Source: Polyangiaceae bacterium UTPRO1
Lineage (GTDB): Bacteria > Desulfobacterota > Binatia > UTPRO1
Reading direction: 5' to 3'
Length of the DNA stretch: 64,000 bases
Assembly: GCA_002050235.1 (NCBI GenBank)
Contig: MWST01000018.1
Location: 248,001 to 312,000 of the forward strand
The notes beneath the pieces are model-generated. The model had not been told where the DNA came from and made no database searches. It saw nothing but the letters and a program-made list of their open reading frames with translations. Below, in pieces: positions 23,185 to 35,235 of this stretch. Positions within the stretch are counted from its first letter, which is position 1; the number at the start of each line of letters is the position of its first letter. A program made the position numbers and the translations under genes.

Positions 23185-24870
23185 TTACTCTATCGGCCGA
23201 GTTGCCGGCGTCTCGCGATTCGACCACCACTGCTGCGCGATCGTGAGCACGTTGTTGACTAACCAATAGAGTACCAGACCGGACGGAAAATTGATGAACA
23301 TAACCGTGAACATCACCGGCATCAGCACCATCATCATTCTCTGCTGCGCCGGATCCATGCCCGTCGACGGCGACAGATACTGCTGCAGGATCATGCTCCC
23401 GCCCATCAGCAGCACCAAGATCGGAAAAGGAACGCCGAGAATGTTGAGCTCGTTGCACCCGCTGATCGTCCCCTGTCCCGGCCACGGATAGCACTCGTGT
23501 GCCGACAGGTCATGGACCCAGAAGGCAAACTTCGCATGCCGAAGCTCTATGGCCTGACTCAACGCTTGGTACAGACCGATGAATACCGGGAACTGCAGCA
23601 GCATCGGCAGGCAGCCGCCCAGAGGGTTCACGCGATGCCGACGATAGAGCTCGATCATCTCTTTGTTCAGCCGCTCGCGATCGTCTTTGAACTTCTCGCG
23701 CAGCTTCGCCATTTGCGGCTGCAAGCGCTGCATGTCACGCATCGATTTCATGCTGCGATTAGTGAGCGGAATGAACAGGACTTTCACGAGGATCGTCAGA
23801 ATGATGATGTCGATGCCATAGTTGCCGGTGAGTCGGTGGAAAGCCTTGAGCAAACGCAGAAGGGGAACCGCCAGGAAAGAGAACCAACCGAAATCCACGG
23901 CACGCTCTAGTTGATGTCCGACGGTCGCGAGGATCTCGACGTCCTTGGGACCAACGAAGACCGTGAAACCGGCCGAATCGCTCGAGCTCCGCATGCTTGT
24001 GACGAGCAGCTGGACCCCATTGTTCTCTGGGCTTACGGTCGCGCGGGACGTCGCCGGTTGATCGGGGATCAACGCCGCGAGGAAATAGTGATCGGCATAG
24101 CCTGCCCAACTCACCGGTGGCTGGAAGGATTTCGGGGCAGTACCTGCAAGACTGGTCGCAAGCTCACGAACTACTTTCTTGTCTTCGAGCACCAGGGTGC
24201 CGCGATAGTGCGCTTCCGGATCCCGCGACATTGCCTCCAGAATCTGATGCCGCCAACCGAGGCCGATTTGCCCCAGTTGGGTGGGTGCCGCGGGTGTCGT
24301 CACCTCGACTGAGAACGGGTAGCTCGCGGCCGAAAAGACCAGTCTCTTCTCGATCGTCACGCCGGATGCGAGTGCTCCTCGGAGAACCACAGCCTGAGTA
24401 TCCGAGCCTCGCAGCGTCACCTCATGCCGATCAGCCGCATAGACTACACGCGTGTCATCTTCGACCACCTTCCCGTCTGTGGACGACAGACGAACTCCCA
24501 GCGGTGCCGCGGCTTCAGGAGCCACCTGAATCATCTCGAGGGGCTCGCTCTCGGCGTTCACCGCCGTACGAAACGCCTTCAACCTCAAGCTCGAAATCCG
24601 GCCCCCCAGCGTCTCGATTCGAGCCGTGAAGAGCTCCGTGTCCACGATCACGGGCTCACTAACCGGCAACTGACCCACGCCGACAGCAGGAGCTGGGATC
24701 GCGTCCCGGTTGGCTGCCGACGGCGCTTCGGGGGTAAGAGTCTCGGCCGGCTCAGGCGCGTCCCCTACTGTCGTCGGGTGCGGTTCCGGATATAGATGCC
24801 GGAGCACCTCCTGGTACCCGACCAACACGATCAGACACAAGACTGCTGCTACGATCGCACGTCGTTCCAT
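23185..24870 (-). CDS. yidC: Membrane protein insertase YidC (Gram-negative type)
   Basis: A 561-aa insertase. It has an N-terminal membrane segment (IVAAVLCLIVLVGYQEVLRH), a large periplasmic beta-sandwich domain of about 300 residues, then the conserved five-helix core with the conserved arm region (TNRSMKSMRDMQRLQPQMAK) and RHRVNPLGGCLPMLLQFPVF. The periplasmic domain marks a Gram-negative organism. It helps insert Sec-dependent and independent proteins, including the F0 c subunit. It is 3 bp downstream of yidD. Confidence 0.96.
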   Translation of the reverse strand: MERRAIVAAVLCLIVLVGYQEVLRHLYPEPHPTTVGDAPEPAETLTPEAPSAANRDAIPAPAVGVGQLPVSEPVIVDTELFTARIETLGGRISSLRLKAFRTAVNAESEPLEMIQVAPEAAAPLGVRLSSTDGKVVEDDTRVVYAADRHEVTLRGSDTQAVVLRGALASGVTIEKRLVFSAASYPFSVEVTTPAAPTQLGQIGLGWRHQILEAMSRDPEAHYRGTLVLEDKKVVRELATSLAGTAPKSFQPPVSWAGYADHYFLAALIPDQPATSRATVSPENNGVQLLVTSMRSSSDSAGFTVFVGPKDVEILATVGHQLERAVDFGWFSFLAVPLLRLLKAFHRLTGNYGIDIIILTILVKVLFIPLTNRSMKSMRDMQRLQPQMAKLREKFKDDRERLNKEMIELYRRHRVNPLGGCLPMLLQFPVFIGLYQALSQAIELRHAKFAFWVHDLSAHECYPWPGQGTISGCNELNILGVPFPILVLLMGGSMILQQYLSPSTGMDPAQQRMMMVLMPVMFTVMFINFPSGLVLYWLVNNVLTIAQQWWSNRETPATRPIE

Positions 24871-24873
24871 CGT

Positions 24874-25116
24874 TCACCGAGACGAGCTGGGAACCGGATC
24901 GATTCCAGCTGCTGCCCACGGATGACAGCGCAAGAGCCGTCGAATCGCCAGCCAAGACCCGCGCGCCGCCCCGTGTACCAGCACTGCTTCTTCGGCATAC
25001 TTCGAACAGCTTGGATGAAACCGGCATGCCGGTGGAAATAGCGGTGACAGTCCGAGCCTATAGGCTCGTATCGACAACACGACTCCCATCCTCGCCGCCC
25101 TGCTGAGGAGTCTCAC
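24874..25116 (-). CDS. yidD: Membrane protein insertion efficiency factor YidD
   Basis: An 80-aa protein of the YidD (haemolytic, DUF37) family. It shows IRAYRLGLSPLFPPACRFHP followed by SCSKYAEEAVLVHGAARG and LRCHPWAAAGIDPVP, with the conserved cysteines. It is a membrane-peripheral factor aiding YidC. The start overlaps rnpA by 4 bp. The order rpmH-rnpA-yidD-yidC is standard. Confidence 0.94.
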   Translation of the reverse strand: MRLLSRAARMGVVLSIRAYRLGLSPLFPPACRFHPSCSKYAEEAVLVHGAARGSWLAIRRLLRCHPWAAAGIDPVPSSSR

Positions 25117-25481
25117 CTGGAGCCCGTCTGCCTCCGCCCCATCATTTCCATGACTGCGCCCACCTCGCGCGCCACGACTCCTCCCGCAACGGCACCTACT
25201 CCGGCTCTAGCGATGACGAGAAGGTCGCCGGTCAACCGGCTACGCATTGGATGCCGCCGAAAACTCTCTCGCACTCGGCGCTTCAGCAGATTCCTCACCA
25301 CTGCACCGCCGACCTTGCGGCTCACGGTAATGCCGAGTCGTACGGGGTTCGGCGACTTCTGAACAATGAAGACGAAGTGTCCGCTCACCCGCCTCTCGCC
25401 ACTCCGACCCAATGACAAGAACTCGCGCCGGCACCGGATGCGTGCCGACCGCGTAAAGCCCTCGCCATGTCGGCCCGTCAT
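25113..25481 (-). CDS. rnpA: Ribonuclease P protein component
   Basis: A 122-aa basic protein that binds the RNase P RNA in tRNA 5' maturation. The RNR signature [17 protein letters not shown] is present, with the preceding strand [15 protein letters not shown]. The ATG overlaps the rpmH stop as ATGA. Confidence 0.93.
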   Translation of the reverse strand: MTGRHGEGFTRSARIRCRREFLSLGRSGERRVSGHFVFIVQKSPNPVRLGITVSRKVGGAVVRNLLKRRVRESFRRHPMRSRLTGDLLVIARAGVGAVAGGVVAREVGAVMEMMGRRQTGSR

Positions 25482-25636
25482 CGGGGCTGCTTCGGCGGAA
25501 TCGAGACTGTGAGCCGTTTGCGACCCTTCGCTCGGCGTCGCTTCAGGATATTACGCCCACCAGGCGTAGCCATCCGAGCGAGAAAGCCATGGGTTCGCTT
25601 CCGACGCGTATTACTTGGCTGAAAGGTTCGCTTCAT
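25478..25636 (-). CDS. rpmH: 50S ribosomal protein L34
   Basis: A 52-aa ribosomal protein translated directly from the minus strand: it begins [20 protein letters not shown] and continues [15 protein letters not shown], the L34 signature. The C-terminus runs six residues beyond the E. coli protein (SIPPKQPR after LTV). The stop overlaps the rnpA start as ATGA. The gene lies downstream of gyrA on the same strand instead of on the opposite side of dnaA. Confidence 0.95.
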   Translation of the reverse strand: MKRTFQPSNTRRKRTHGFLARMATPGGRNILKRRRAKGRKRLTVSIPPKQPR

Positions 25637-25682
25637 GGAGTCGGCCTATCCATCACAGGAAACCGCGGCTGTCAATTTGGCT

Positions 25683-25910
25683 CTACGCCAACGGGGTGGC
25701 CGATGCGCTCCCTGAGACCGTCGCCTTGCCGCCGTGTTCCTGGCATTTCGACCCCACGGCACGCGGCTTCCGACACCCTTCTGCCGTGCAGGTCTTGTAT
25801 CGGCCCTTCGGCAACGCACCCTGACGCCACTTTTTATAGTGCCGTGCGCAGTATCCTTTGCCGACCGCAACAACGGAACATCCCTCGGCTTTGCACGTAC
25901 CCTTCGACAT
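25683..25910 (-). CDS. Small Cys/His-rich, zinc-ribbon-like protein
   Basis: A 75-aa basic protein with two similar half-motifs. One reads CKAEGCSVVAVGKGYCARHY and the other CTAEGCRKPRAVGSKCQEH, i.e. C-x4-C-x8-C-x2-H and C-x4-C-x8-C-x2-H. This is what a pair of small zinc knuckles would look like. ATG 25910 has GGGGAG 6 nt upstream. It lies between gyrA and rpmH and would be cotranscribed with ribosomal and RNase P genes, hinting at a nucleic-acid-linked role. I do not recognise a named family with certainty. Confidence 0.75.
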   Translation of the reverse strand: MSKGTCKAEGCSVVAVGKGYCARHYKKWRQGALPKGRYKTCTAEGCRKPRAVGSKCQEHGGKATVSGSASATPLA

Positions 25911-25932
25911 CGACGACTCCCCTCTGAGCCGG

Positions 25933-25959
25933 ACCCCGACCATAGCTGCCGGGGTTTTT
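25933..25959 (+). terminator. Plus-strand intrinsic terminator without an upstream gene
   Basis: ACCCCG (25933-25938) pairs with CGGGGT (25950-25955) across an 11-nt loop, followed by TTTT on the plus strand. No plus-strand gene precedes it. It may stop antisense transcripts entering gyrA from the rpmH side. Confidence 0.45.
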
Positions 25960-25996
25960 CACATCGTTACCCTGATGGCAAGCCAATCGGAAGCCC

Positions 25997-28477
25997 TCAT
26001 TCCTCGCTCGACTCGCCGTTGTCCTCTTGCTCGGAGTCTTCTTGTTCCGCCAGTCGAGCCAGGCTGACGACGCGTTCCCCTTCTTCGATGTCGATGAGAC
26101 GTACGCCTTGCGTGTTCCGTCCGATGACACGGATGTCTGCGACACGTAGCCGAATGATCTTACCAGCGCTGGTAACCAGCATTACGTTGTCGTCGTCGGT
26201 CACTTGCTGAACGCCTATGACCGCACCGGTGCGCTCCGTCGCCTTCATCGTGATGATGCCTTTCCCCCCGCGGGCCTGGACACGATACTCGGCTATGTCG
26301 GTGCGCTTCCCGTAGCCGTTCTCGGCAACGGTTAGTACGCTTACCCCGGGGCTCAGGATCTCCAGGCTCACCACCTCGTCCATGTTCCCCAACGTGATCC
26401 CTCTCACCCCCGTAGCGCCTCTACCCATACTGCGGACTTCTTCTTCCCGAAAACGAATCGCTTGTCCGTTGCGGGTAGTGAGGATCACCTCTTGTTTACC
26501 GTCAGTCATGCGAACGCTGATCACCTCATCGTCAGTGTCCAGACCGATCGCGATGATCCCGGACGGTCTGGGATTCGCATACGCCATGAGGTCGGTCTTC
26601 TTCACCACGCCCTGCTTGGTCGCAAAGAACACGAAATGATTCTCGCGAAACTCGCGGACCGGAAGGAAAGCCGAGATCTTCTCGTCGGACTTGAGCTCCA
26701 GGAGGTTCACGACCGGCTTACCGCGTGCGGCACGTCCTGCCTGCGGTACTTCGTGCACCTTGATCCAGTAAACCTTGCCGGCGGTCGTAAAAAACAAAAT
26801 GTAGCTATGTGTCGATGCAATGAAAAGGTGTTCGACGAAGTCCTCGTCGCGTGTTGTGGTGCCGATCTTTCCTTTGCCGCCGCGACGCTGAGCTCGATAG
26901 AGCGATACCGGATTTCGCTTGATGTATCCTTCGTGGGAAATCGTTACGGCCATGTCTTCGTCGGCAATCATATCCTCGATAGATATGTCACCCACGTGCT
27001 CGACGATCTCGGTCCGGCGAGCATCGCCGTACATCGACTTCACCTCATGCATCTCTTCGACGATGATCTTCGAGATCTCCCTCTCGTCTGCGAGAATCGC
27101 TCGAAGGCGGGCGATCAGGGACTCCACTTCTCGATGCTCCTCGAGGATCTTGTCGCGCTCGAGATTCGTGAGCCTCTGCAGTCGCATGTCGAGAACTGCC
27201 TGCGCCTGCACCTCCGACAACACGAACGTGGCGACCAATCCTTCCTTGGCGGCGGGCGGATTGGGCGCCCTTCGGATCAGCTGGATGACTGCGTCCAGAT
27301 TCTCGATCGCGATCTTCAAACCCTCGAGGATGTGCAGGCGCTCTTCGGCCTTGCGGAGGTCGAAGACGGTTCGCCGTGTCACTACCTCGAAGCGATGCGA
27401 AACGAACTGCTGCAGCGCCTCTTTCAGACTGAGAAGACGCGGGCGATTCTCGACGATCGCCAGCATGATCATCCCGAAGGACTCCTGCATGGGCGTCATC
27501 TTGTAGAGCTGATTCAGTACGATTTCCGGAACCGCCTCCCGCTTGAGCTCGACGACGATCCGCATTCCCTGGCGATCGGATTCGTCGCGGAGATCGTAGA
27601 TCCCCTCGACGCGCTTCTCGTTCACCAACTCTGCGATCCGCTCGAGCAGGCGCGCCTTGTTCACCTGATAGGGAATTTCGGTCACGATGATGCTGCTGCG
27701 GCCGCTCTTCTTGTCGACTTCCGTCGTCGCCCGAGCACGCACCTGTAAGACGCCCTTACCGGTCTCGTACGCCTCGCGAATGGCAGCGGTACCGTGAATG
27801 AAGCCCGCCGTCGGAAAGTCGGGCCCCGGGACGTACGCCATCAAGCCTTCCACCGTGATCGCCGGATTCTCGATGAGCGCAACGACGGCATCCGCCACCT
27901 CGTTCAAATTGTGCGGCGGAATGTTGGTGGTCATCCCAACGGCGATGCCTGAGCTGCCGTTCAAGAGTAGATTCGGGAGCCGTGCCGGAAGCACCCTAGG
28001 CTCCTGTAGGGTCTCGTCGTAGTTCGGACTGAACTCGACCGTCTCCTTGTCGATGTCCGCCAACAGCTCGCCGGCAATGCGAGCCATGCGGATCTCCGTA
28101 TACCGCATTGCTGCGGCAGGGTCTCCGTCCACGGAGCCGAAATTTCCTTGACCGTCGATGAGCGGATAGCGCATCGAAAAGTCCTGGGCCATGCGTACGA
28201 CCGCGTCGTACACCGCCGAGTCTCCGTGCGGATGGTACTTACCGATCACATCGCCGACGACACGTGCAGATTTCTTATAACCCTTGTTCCACTCGTTCCC
28301 GAGATCGTACATCGCGTAGAGAATACGGCGGTGTACGGGCTTCAGTCCGTCGCGAGCGTCCGGCAGCGCACGGCGAATGATGACGCTCATTGCGTAGTCC
28401 ATGTAGGACTGACGCATTTCATCTTCGATGTTGACCGGAATCTTGTTGTGCTTGAGCGTCGACTCCATCGGGTTCAT
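25997..28477 (-). CDS. gyrA: DNA gyrase subunit A
   Basis: An 826-aa cleavage-religation subunit. The quinolone-determining region reads [20 protein letters not shown], with the sensitive-type Ser and Asp. The GyrA box QRRGGKG starts the C-terminal beta-pinwheel that wraps DNA. An acidic tail (EEGERV to GESSEE) ends the protein, as in many gyrases. It follows gyrB by 3 bp. The pairing with gyrB and the GyrA box distinguish it from ParC. Confidence 0.97.
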   Translation of the reverse strand: MNPMESTLKHNKIPVNIEDEMRQSYMDYAMSVIIRRALPDARDGLKPVHRRILYAMYDLGNEWNKGYKKSARVVGDVIGKYHPHGDSAVYDAVVRMAQDFSMRYPLIDGQGNFGSVDGDPAAAMRYTEIRMARIAGELLADIDKETVEFSPNYDETLQEPRVLPARLPNLLLNGSSGIAVGMTTNIPPHNLNEVADAVVALIENPAITVEGLMAYVPGPDFPTAGFIHGTAAIREAYETGKGVLQVRARATTEVDKKSGRSSIIVTEIPYQVNKARLLERIAELVNEKRVEGIYDLRDESDRQGMRIVVELKREAVPEIVLNQLYKMTPMQESFGMIMLAIVENRPRLLSLKEALQQFVSHRFEVVTRRTVFDLRKAEERLHILEGLKIAIENLDAVIQLIRRAPNPPAAKEGLVATFVLSEVQAQAVLDMRLQRLTNLERDKILEEHREVESLIARLRAILADEREISKIIVEEMHEVKSMYGDARRTEIVEHVGDISIEDMIADEDMAVTISHEGYIKRNPVSLYRAQRRGGKGKIGTTTRDEDFVEHLFIASTHSYILFFTTAGKVYWIKVHEVPQAGRAARGKPVVNLLELKSDEKISAFLPVREFRENHFVFFATKQGVVKKTDLMAYANPRPSGIIAIGLDTDDEVISVRMTDGKQEVILTTRNGQAIRFREEEVRSMGRGATGVRGITLGNMDEVVSLEILSPGVSVLTVAENGYGKRTDIAEYRVQARGGKGIITMKATERTGAVIGVQQVTDDDNVMLVTSAGKIIRLRVADIRVIGRNTQGVRLIDIEEGERVVSLARLAEQEDSEQEDNGESSEE

Positions 28478-28480
28478 CGA

Positions 28481-31036
<2,556 letters not shown>

Positions 31037-32152
31037 TTAGAGCCTCATCGGCATTACGACGTACGAGTAGCCCTCATCCTCATGGAGGCGCAAAACACCG
31101 GGGCTAACCTCGTCGGTGAGCCCTATCTCGACCGTACCCGAGACGCCGCTCAGCGAGAGCAAGTCCAGCAGGTACTTGGCATTGAAGCCAATGCAAAATT
31201 CGTCTCCGACATAGTCGGCTTCGATCTCTTCTCGCGCCTCGCCGATATCGGGATTGGTGGTGGCAACCTCAAGCAACCCGCTCTCGAGACGAAGCTTCAC
31301 ACCACGCGCTCGGTCGCTGGCAAGGATCGATACGCGGCGAAGGGCTCCCAGAAACGTCTCTGAATCGATCCGTACGTGCCTCTTGCTATCCTTTGGAATC
31401 ACCTGGCGATAGTCGGGAAACTCGCCCTCGATCAGGCGCATGAAAAGCTCAACCCCATCCCGTTCGATCCGAGCGAGATTACCGCCGATGGAGAAGCTCA
31501 GGTCTCCGTCTGCTCCCTCAAGTAACCTACGCACTTCGAGGAGACCCTTCCGAGGCAATATCACACCGGGACTGATCTCGGCATTTGGGACCTCACGCTC
31601 GACGATGGCAAGCCGATGACCATCCGTCGAGACCATCCGCACGTGATTCTTTTCACTGCTCTCGATGAAGACTCCGCCGAGGCTCGGGCGGGCTTCTTCA
31701 GTCGACACCGCAAATAACGTCTTCTCTATCATCTCCGCGAACTCGTTGCTGGCGAAGCGTACGACGACCATGCCCTTTTTTGCCGCTGCTGTTGCCGCGG
31801 GGATGCTTGGAAAGTCCTTTGGATCGATCGAGAGCATTCGATACCGGACTCGTCCACCCGTCACTTCGATTCCGCCTGTACCGGTGCGGACGATCACTTC
31901 TTCACTCGGAAGTTCCCGCACGATCTCGTAGAGCTTTCTGGCGTTCAGGGTGATCGATCCAGGCTGCACGACCTTTCCCTTGCAGGAACGACGTATGCTG
32001 ATCTCGAGGTCGGTTGCGGTGAGTTGGATGTCGGTGCTCGTAGCTTCGATCAACACGTTCGCGAGGATCGGTAGCGTGTTGCGTTTCTCGACGACTCCCT
32101 GCGTGAGGTACAGCCCCTGCAGAAAGACACCTTTTTCTACCCGTAGATCCAT
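31037..32152 (-). CDS. dnaN: DNA polymerase III sliding clamp (beta)
   Basis: A 371-aa clamp with three repeated domains. The N-terminus (MDLRVEKGVFLQGLYLTQGV) and the closing SYVVMPMRL are typical: the C-terminal MPMRL is shared by clamps across bacteria. It tethers polymerase III to DNA. It is 256 bp downstream of dnaA, a gap that holds the candidate origin. Confidence 0.96.
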   Translation of the reverse strand: MDLRVEKGVFLQGLYLTQGVVEKRNTLPILANVLIEATSTDIQLTATDLEISIRRSCKGKVVQPGSITLNARKLYEIVRELPSEEVIVRTGTGGIEVTGGRVRYRMLSIDPKDFPSIPAATAAAKKGMVVVRFASNEFAEMIEKTLFAVSTEEARPSLGGVFIESSEKNHVRMVSTDGHRLAIVEREVPNAEISPGVILPRKGLLEVRRLLEGADGDLSFSIGGNLARIERDGVELFMRLIEGEFPDYRQVIPKDSKRHVRIDSETFLGALRRVSILASDRARGVKLRLESGLLEVATTNPDIGEAREEIEADYVGDEFCIGFNAKYLLDLLSLSGVSGTVEIGLTDEVSPGVLRLHEDEGYSYVVMPMRL

Positions 32153-32219
32153 GTCTGGAGATCCCTCGATTACGTGCTTTCCTAGTCCACTAGTCTTAGA
32201 GGAGTAAAACTAGAAGAGC

Positions 32220-32252
32220 TAGTAGTAGTAAGGGCCGTCCGGTCGTGGAAAG
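32220..32252 (+). promoter_or_regulatory. Putative DnaA-trio unwinding element
   Basis: TAG-TAG-TAG-TAA at 32220-32231 is followed by an 11-bp GC block and a degenerate DnaA box at 32244-32252. This is the arrangement of the basal origin unwinding system. Confidence 0.45.
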
Positions 32253-32389
32253 AACTCGCAAGCGCTTGGAACGGCAAGCGTTCGCCTCAGCTAAGCTGTG
32301 TATGCGTCGCGTGATCATGAAAGCAGGCCAGCATGTCGACTCCCGGCTTCCACCAGCCATGCAGAAGCCGTCCCCAATCGTCCCAACGA

Positions 32390-32398
32390 TCATCCACA
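32390..32398 (+). promoter_or_regulatory. DnaA-box-like site
   Basis: TCATCCACA differs at one position from TTATCCACA. It lies 11 bp from the dnaA stop codon in the candidate origin. Confidence 0.4.
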
Positions 32399-32408
32399 GG
32401 TGATCACA

Positions 32409-33755
32409 TCACCCCTGAGCGTGCATCAGTCGCTCGAGCTCGGCGACATCGTCTCGCAGTCGGTCGTCGTTTCTGAGGCGCCGACCGATGCTGTTGGTGG
32501 CGTGGATCACGGTTGAGTGATCTCGTCCACCGAACCGTTCGCCGATCGTGGGGAAGGAGCTGGCCGTGAGCTTACGTGCCATGTACATGGCGATTTGACG
32601 TGGAAAAGCTATGTTCCTGCTGCGCTTCTTCGACAGAAGATCGCCGAGCCGGATGCCGTACCTCTCGCACACTATCCGCTGGATCGTCTCGATGCTGACC
32701 GTCGTTCGCTCGCGCAGGAGATCGTGGAGCACGTGTCGAGCGAAGTCGACAGTGATTGCGGTTTTGGAAAGCGAAGCGACTGCCGATAGTCTGGTCAAGC
32801 ACCCCTCGAGCTCTCGAACGTTCGAGTCGATCTTGGAGGCGAGATGGATGGCGACCTCACGAGGGAGATCAAGACCGTCGATTTCAGCTTTCTTTTCCAG
32901 GATAGCTACGCGTGTTTCCATGTCCGGAGGCTGCAGATCTGCGATGAGGCCCCATTCGAAGCGGTTGCGCAGGCGCTCCTCCAGCCCGGGGATATCCTTC
33001 GGCACAGTGTCGGAGGTGAGGATGATCTGTCGATGGGCTTCGTGAAGGGCGTTGAATGTATGAAAGAATTCTTCCTGGGTGCGCTCGCGGTTTGCCAGAA
33101 ACTGCACGTCGTCGATGATGAGAACGTCGATCTTTCGAAATGTGGATTTGAACTCGTCCATCCTGTCGCGTCTAAGCGCCGTGATGAGCTGGGTCATGAA
33201 AGCTTCGGCACTCAAATAAGCGACGCGGGCTTCAGGATTCGCTTCGAGCACAGCGTGTCCAATTGCGTTTGCGAGATGGGTCTTGCCAAGACCGACGCCG
33301 CCGTAGAGAAACAGTGGGTTATAGTGCTGTCCCGGTTGTGCAGCGACGGCTTTGCAGGCCGCGTTTGCAAACTGATTGCTTGCGCCGACGACGAAAGAGG
33401 AGAACGTGTAGCGCGGTACGAGAGCACCGAAGCGAATTGGACGCCGTCGTCCGAGTGGGGCTTCACCCGGAAACAGTTCGCCCTGGACCCGCGGTGTCGT
33501 TACAATGGTGATGCGGCACGGCCGACCGACTTGTCGCATCGCTTCCTCAAGGCTTCCCGGGTGGTGTAGGTTCATCCAAGTGGCTGCCATCGTCGTTGGC
33601 GCCACGAGGCGAAGCACGTCACCATCCATTGCCGCGAAGCGTAGGCTCTCGACTCCGGCTTGATACACTTCGGGTCCGAACTTTTCAGCAAGAAGCTGGC
33701 GGGCACGCTGCCACGCGAGTTCGGGTGACGTTTCGACAGATGCTGGGCGGCTCAT
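32409..33755 (-). CDS. dnaA: Chromosomal replication initiator DnaA
   Basis: A 448-aa AAA+ initiator. Walker A is GGVGLGKTHLANAIG and Walker B IDVLIIDDVQFL. The C-terminal DNA-binding domain ends with the signature FGGRDHSTVIHATNSIG. The N-terminal domain I (WQRARQLLAEKFGPEVYQAG) is present, and the linker domain II is short. ATG 33755 is preferred over TTG 33770. No convincing DnaA boxes are seen immediately upstream. Confidence 0.97.
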   Translation of the reverse strand: MSRPASVETSPELAWQRARQLLAEKFGPEVYQAGVESLRFAAMDGDVLRLVAPTTMAATWMNLHHPGSLEEAMRQVGRPCRITIVTTPRVQGELFPGEAPLGRRRPIRFGALVPRYTFSSFVVGASNQFANAACKAVAAQPGQHYNPLFLYGGVGLGKTHLANAIGHAVLEANPEARVAYLSAEAFMTQLITALRRDRMDEFKSTFRKIDVLIIDDVQFLANRERTQEEFFHTFNALHEAHRQIILTSDTVPKDIPGLEERLRNRFEWGLIADLQPPDMETRVAILEKKAEIDGLDLPREVAIHLASKIDSNVRELEGCLTRLSAVASLSKTAITVDFARHVLHDLLRERTTVSIETIQRIVCERYGIRLGDLLSKKRSRNIAFPRQIAMYMARKLTASSFPTIGERFGGRDHSTVIHATNSIGRRLRNDDRLRDDVAELERLMHAQG

Positions 33756-33960
33756 AGTAGCCGGCGCCAATGTCGCCTCATTGGTCGATCAATAGGGTAT
33801 CACGCGACCGAATCACAAGAGTGGGCAAGGAGGCGGATGTAGACCCTTTGACCCGATGGCGCAAGCAGAAAACGCAGCAGCATCGCACGTACATGCACGT
33901 TGACCGTACGATGACGCGATGCTACCTGGCAGCAGTAGCAGCGCTCTCACCAGTAGCCGA

Positions 33961-35235
33961 ATGACGCTTTCAACGAAGCTCTACGATGAAGCGTCCCGCC
34001 TCTTCCCCGGCGGTGTGAACAGTCCGGTGCGAGCCTGGCGAAACGTGCAGGGCCGCCCGCTCTTCATCATGCGAGCGAGCGGCGCCACCGTAGTCGACGT
34101 GGACGGGCGTTCCTATCGCGACTTCGTTGGCTCGTGGGGCGCCGCGATCACGGGACATGCACACCCGGCCGTGGTGAGCGCTGTCCACAGGGCGGCGAGT
34201 AACGGCCTCGGATACGGCGCGCCGACACTTTCCGAGATAACGCTTGCGCGGATGATTGTCGAAGCCATGCCGTCGATCGAGCGCATACGTATGGTGAATT
34301 CTGGAACCGAGGCGACGATGTCGGCAATACGTGTCGCCAGGGCATACACAGGCCGCCCGAAGATTCTGAAATTTGCCGGTTGCTATCACGGACACTCCGA
34401 TGGCCTCTTGGCTCGCGCCGGATCCGGTACATTGACGTTTGGTATGCCGGATAGCGCCGGTGTTCCCGAAGCGATCGCCTCCCACACGCTGGTCGCGACC
34501 TACAATTCCGATGAGGCTGCCGCCTATCTGCATGCGTACGGCAACGAGATCGCGGCGGTTATCGTAGAACCGATCGCGGCCAATATGGGGGTCGTACCGC
34601 CGAGGGATGGGTTCCTGCAGGGCCTCAGAGAGACTACGCGAGCAGCTGGTACGCTGCTCATCTTCGATGAAGTGATATCGGGCTTTCGGGTTGGACGCGG
34701 CGGAGCACAGGCGATGCTAGGTGTCCAACCGGATCTAACGTGTCTCGGCAAGATTATAGGAGGTGGTCTTCCGGTAGGTGCCTTCGGCGGCCGAGCGGAC
34801 GTGATGGACCTGCTGGCGCCGCTCGGGCCAGTCTACCAAGCCGGGACGCTATCCGGGAACCCGGTTACGATGGCAGCGGGCACCGCGACCCTTTCTCTGC
34901 TCGATGAGAGAGCCTACAACCGCCTGGATAAGATGGGCGCATGGCTCGCCTCCGCGCTTGCAGACGCGATTCTACGGGCAGGTATTCCAGGTTGTGTCCA
35001 ACGTGTTGGCTCCATGTTCACGATTTTTTTCGGCATCGATGCGCCGGCGTCTCTCGCCGCGGTTCAGCGTGCCGATCACGAGGCCTTCCGACGGTTCTTC
35101 TTCGGGATGCTCGACCGGGGGTTCTATCTACCACCGTCTCCGTTCGAGGCCTCTTTCCTGTCGCTAGCGCATAGCGACGAGGATCTCGAAGCATTCGTAG
35201 CGGCGGTGCGCGATACCTTGCGCATCATGCAATGA
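33961..35235 (+). CDS. hemL: Glutamate-1-semialdehyde 2,1-aminomutase
   Basis: A 424-aa PLP enzyme making 5-aminolevulinate from glutamate-1-semialdehyde in the C5 tetrapyrrole pathway. The N-terminus SRLFPGGVNSPVRAWRNVQG is diagnostic, and the PLP-binding Lys lies in CLGKIIGGGLPVGAFGG. The start at 33961 matches family N-termini; an in-frame ATG at 33919 adds 14 Ser-rich residues. It is the first rightward gene after dnaA and overlaps atpZ by 4 bp, so heme supply and F0 genes share an operon. Confidence 0.95.
   Translation: MTLSTKLYDEASRLFPGGVNSPVRAWRNVQGRPLFIMRASGATVVDVDGRSYRDFVGSWGAAITGHAHPAVVSAVHRAASNGLGYGAPTLSEITLARMIVEAMPSIERIRMVNSGTEATMSAIRVARAYTGRPKILKFAGCYHGHSDGLLARAGSGTLTFGMPDSAGVPEAIASHTLVATYNSDEAAAYLHAYGNEIAAVIVEPIAANMGVVPPRDGFLQGLRETTRAAGTLLIFDEVISGFRVGRGGAQAMLGVQPDLTCLGKIIGGGLPVGAFGGRADVMDLLAPLGPVYQAGTLSGNPVTMAAGTATLSLLDERAYNRLDKMGAWLASALADAILRAGIPGCVQRVGSMFTIFFGIDAPASLAAVQRADHEAFRRFFFGMLDRGFYLPPSPFEASFLSLAHSDEDLEAFVAAVRDTLRIMQ

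Larger units (their letters stand above)
32153..32408. other. Candidate replication origin (oriC) in the dnaA-dnaN gap
   Basis: A 256-bp non-coding gap. Seen in it: TAGTAGTAGTAA (32220-32231), then the GC block GGGCCGTCCGG (32232-32242), then CGTGGAAAG (32244-32252), 6 of 9 to the DnaA box TGTGGATAA. Near dnaA, TCATCCACA (32390-32398) is one mismatch from TTATCCACA. Four CTAG tetramers fall in 41 bp (32182-32222). The TAG run, GC block and box order fits the DnaA-trio unwinding element known from other bacteria. Gene orientation changes direction just to the right. A dense DnaA-box cluster is not visible, so this stays a candidate. Confidence 0.5.

Noticed and set aside
26462..27748. 428-codon plus-strand frame
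   Set aside because: Antisense to gyrA, with no recognisable domain.
33756..33960. Origin of replication upstream of dnaA
   Set aside because: No TTATCCACA-like boxes, AT-rich unwinding stretch or TAG run was found; the dnaA-dnaN gap fits better.
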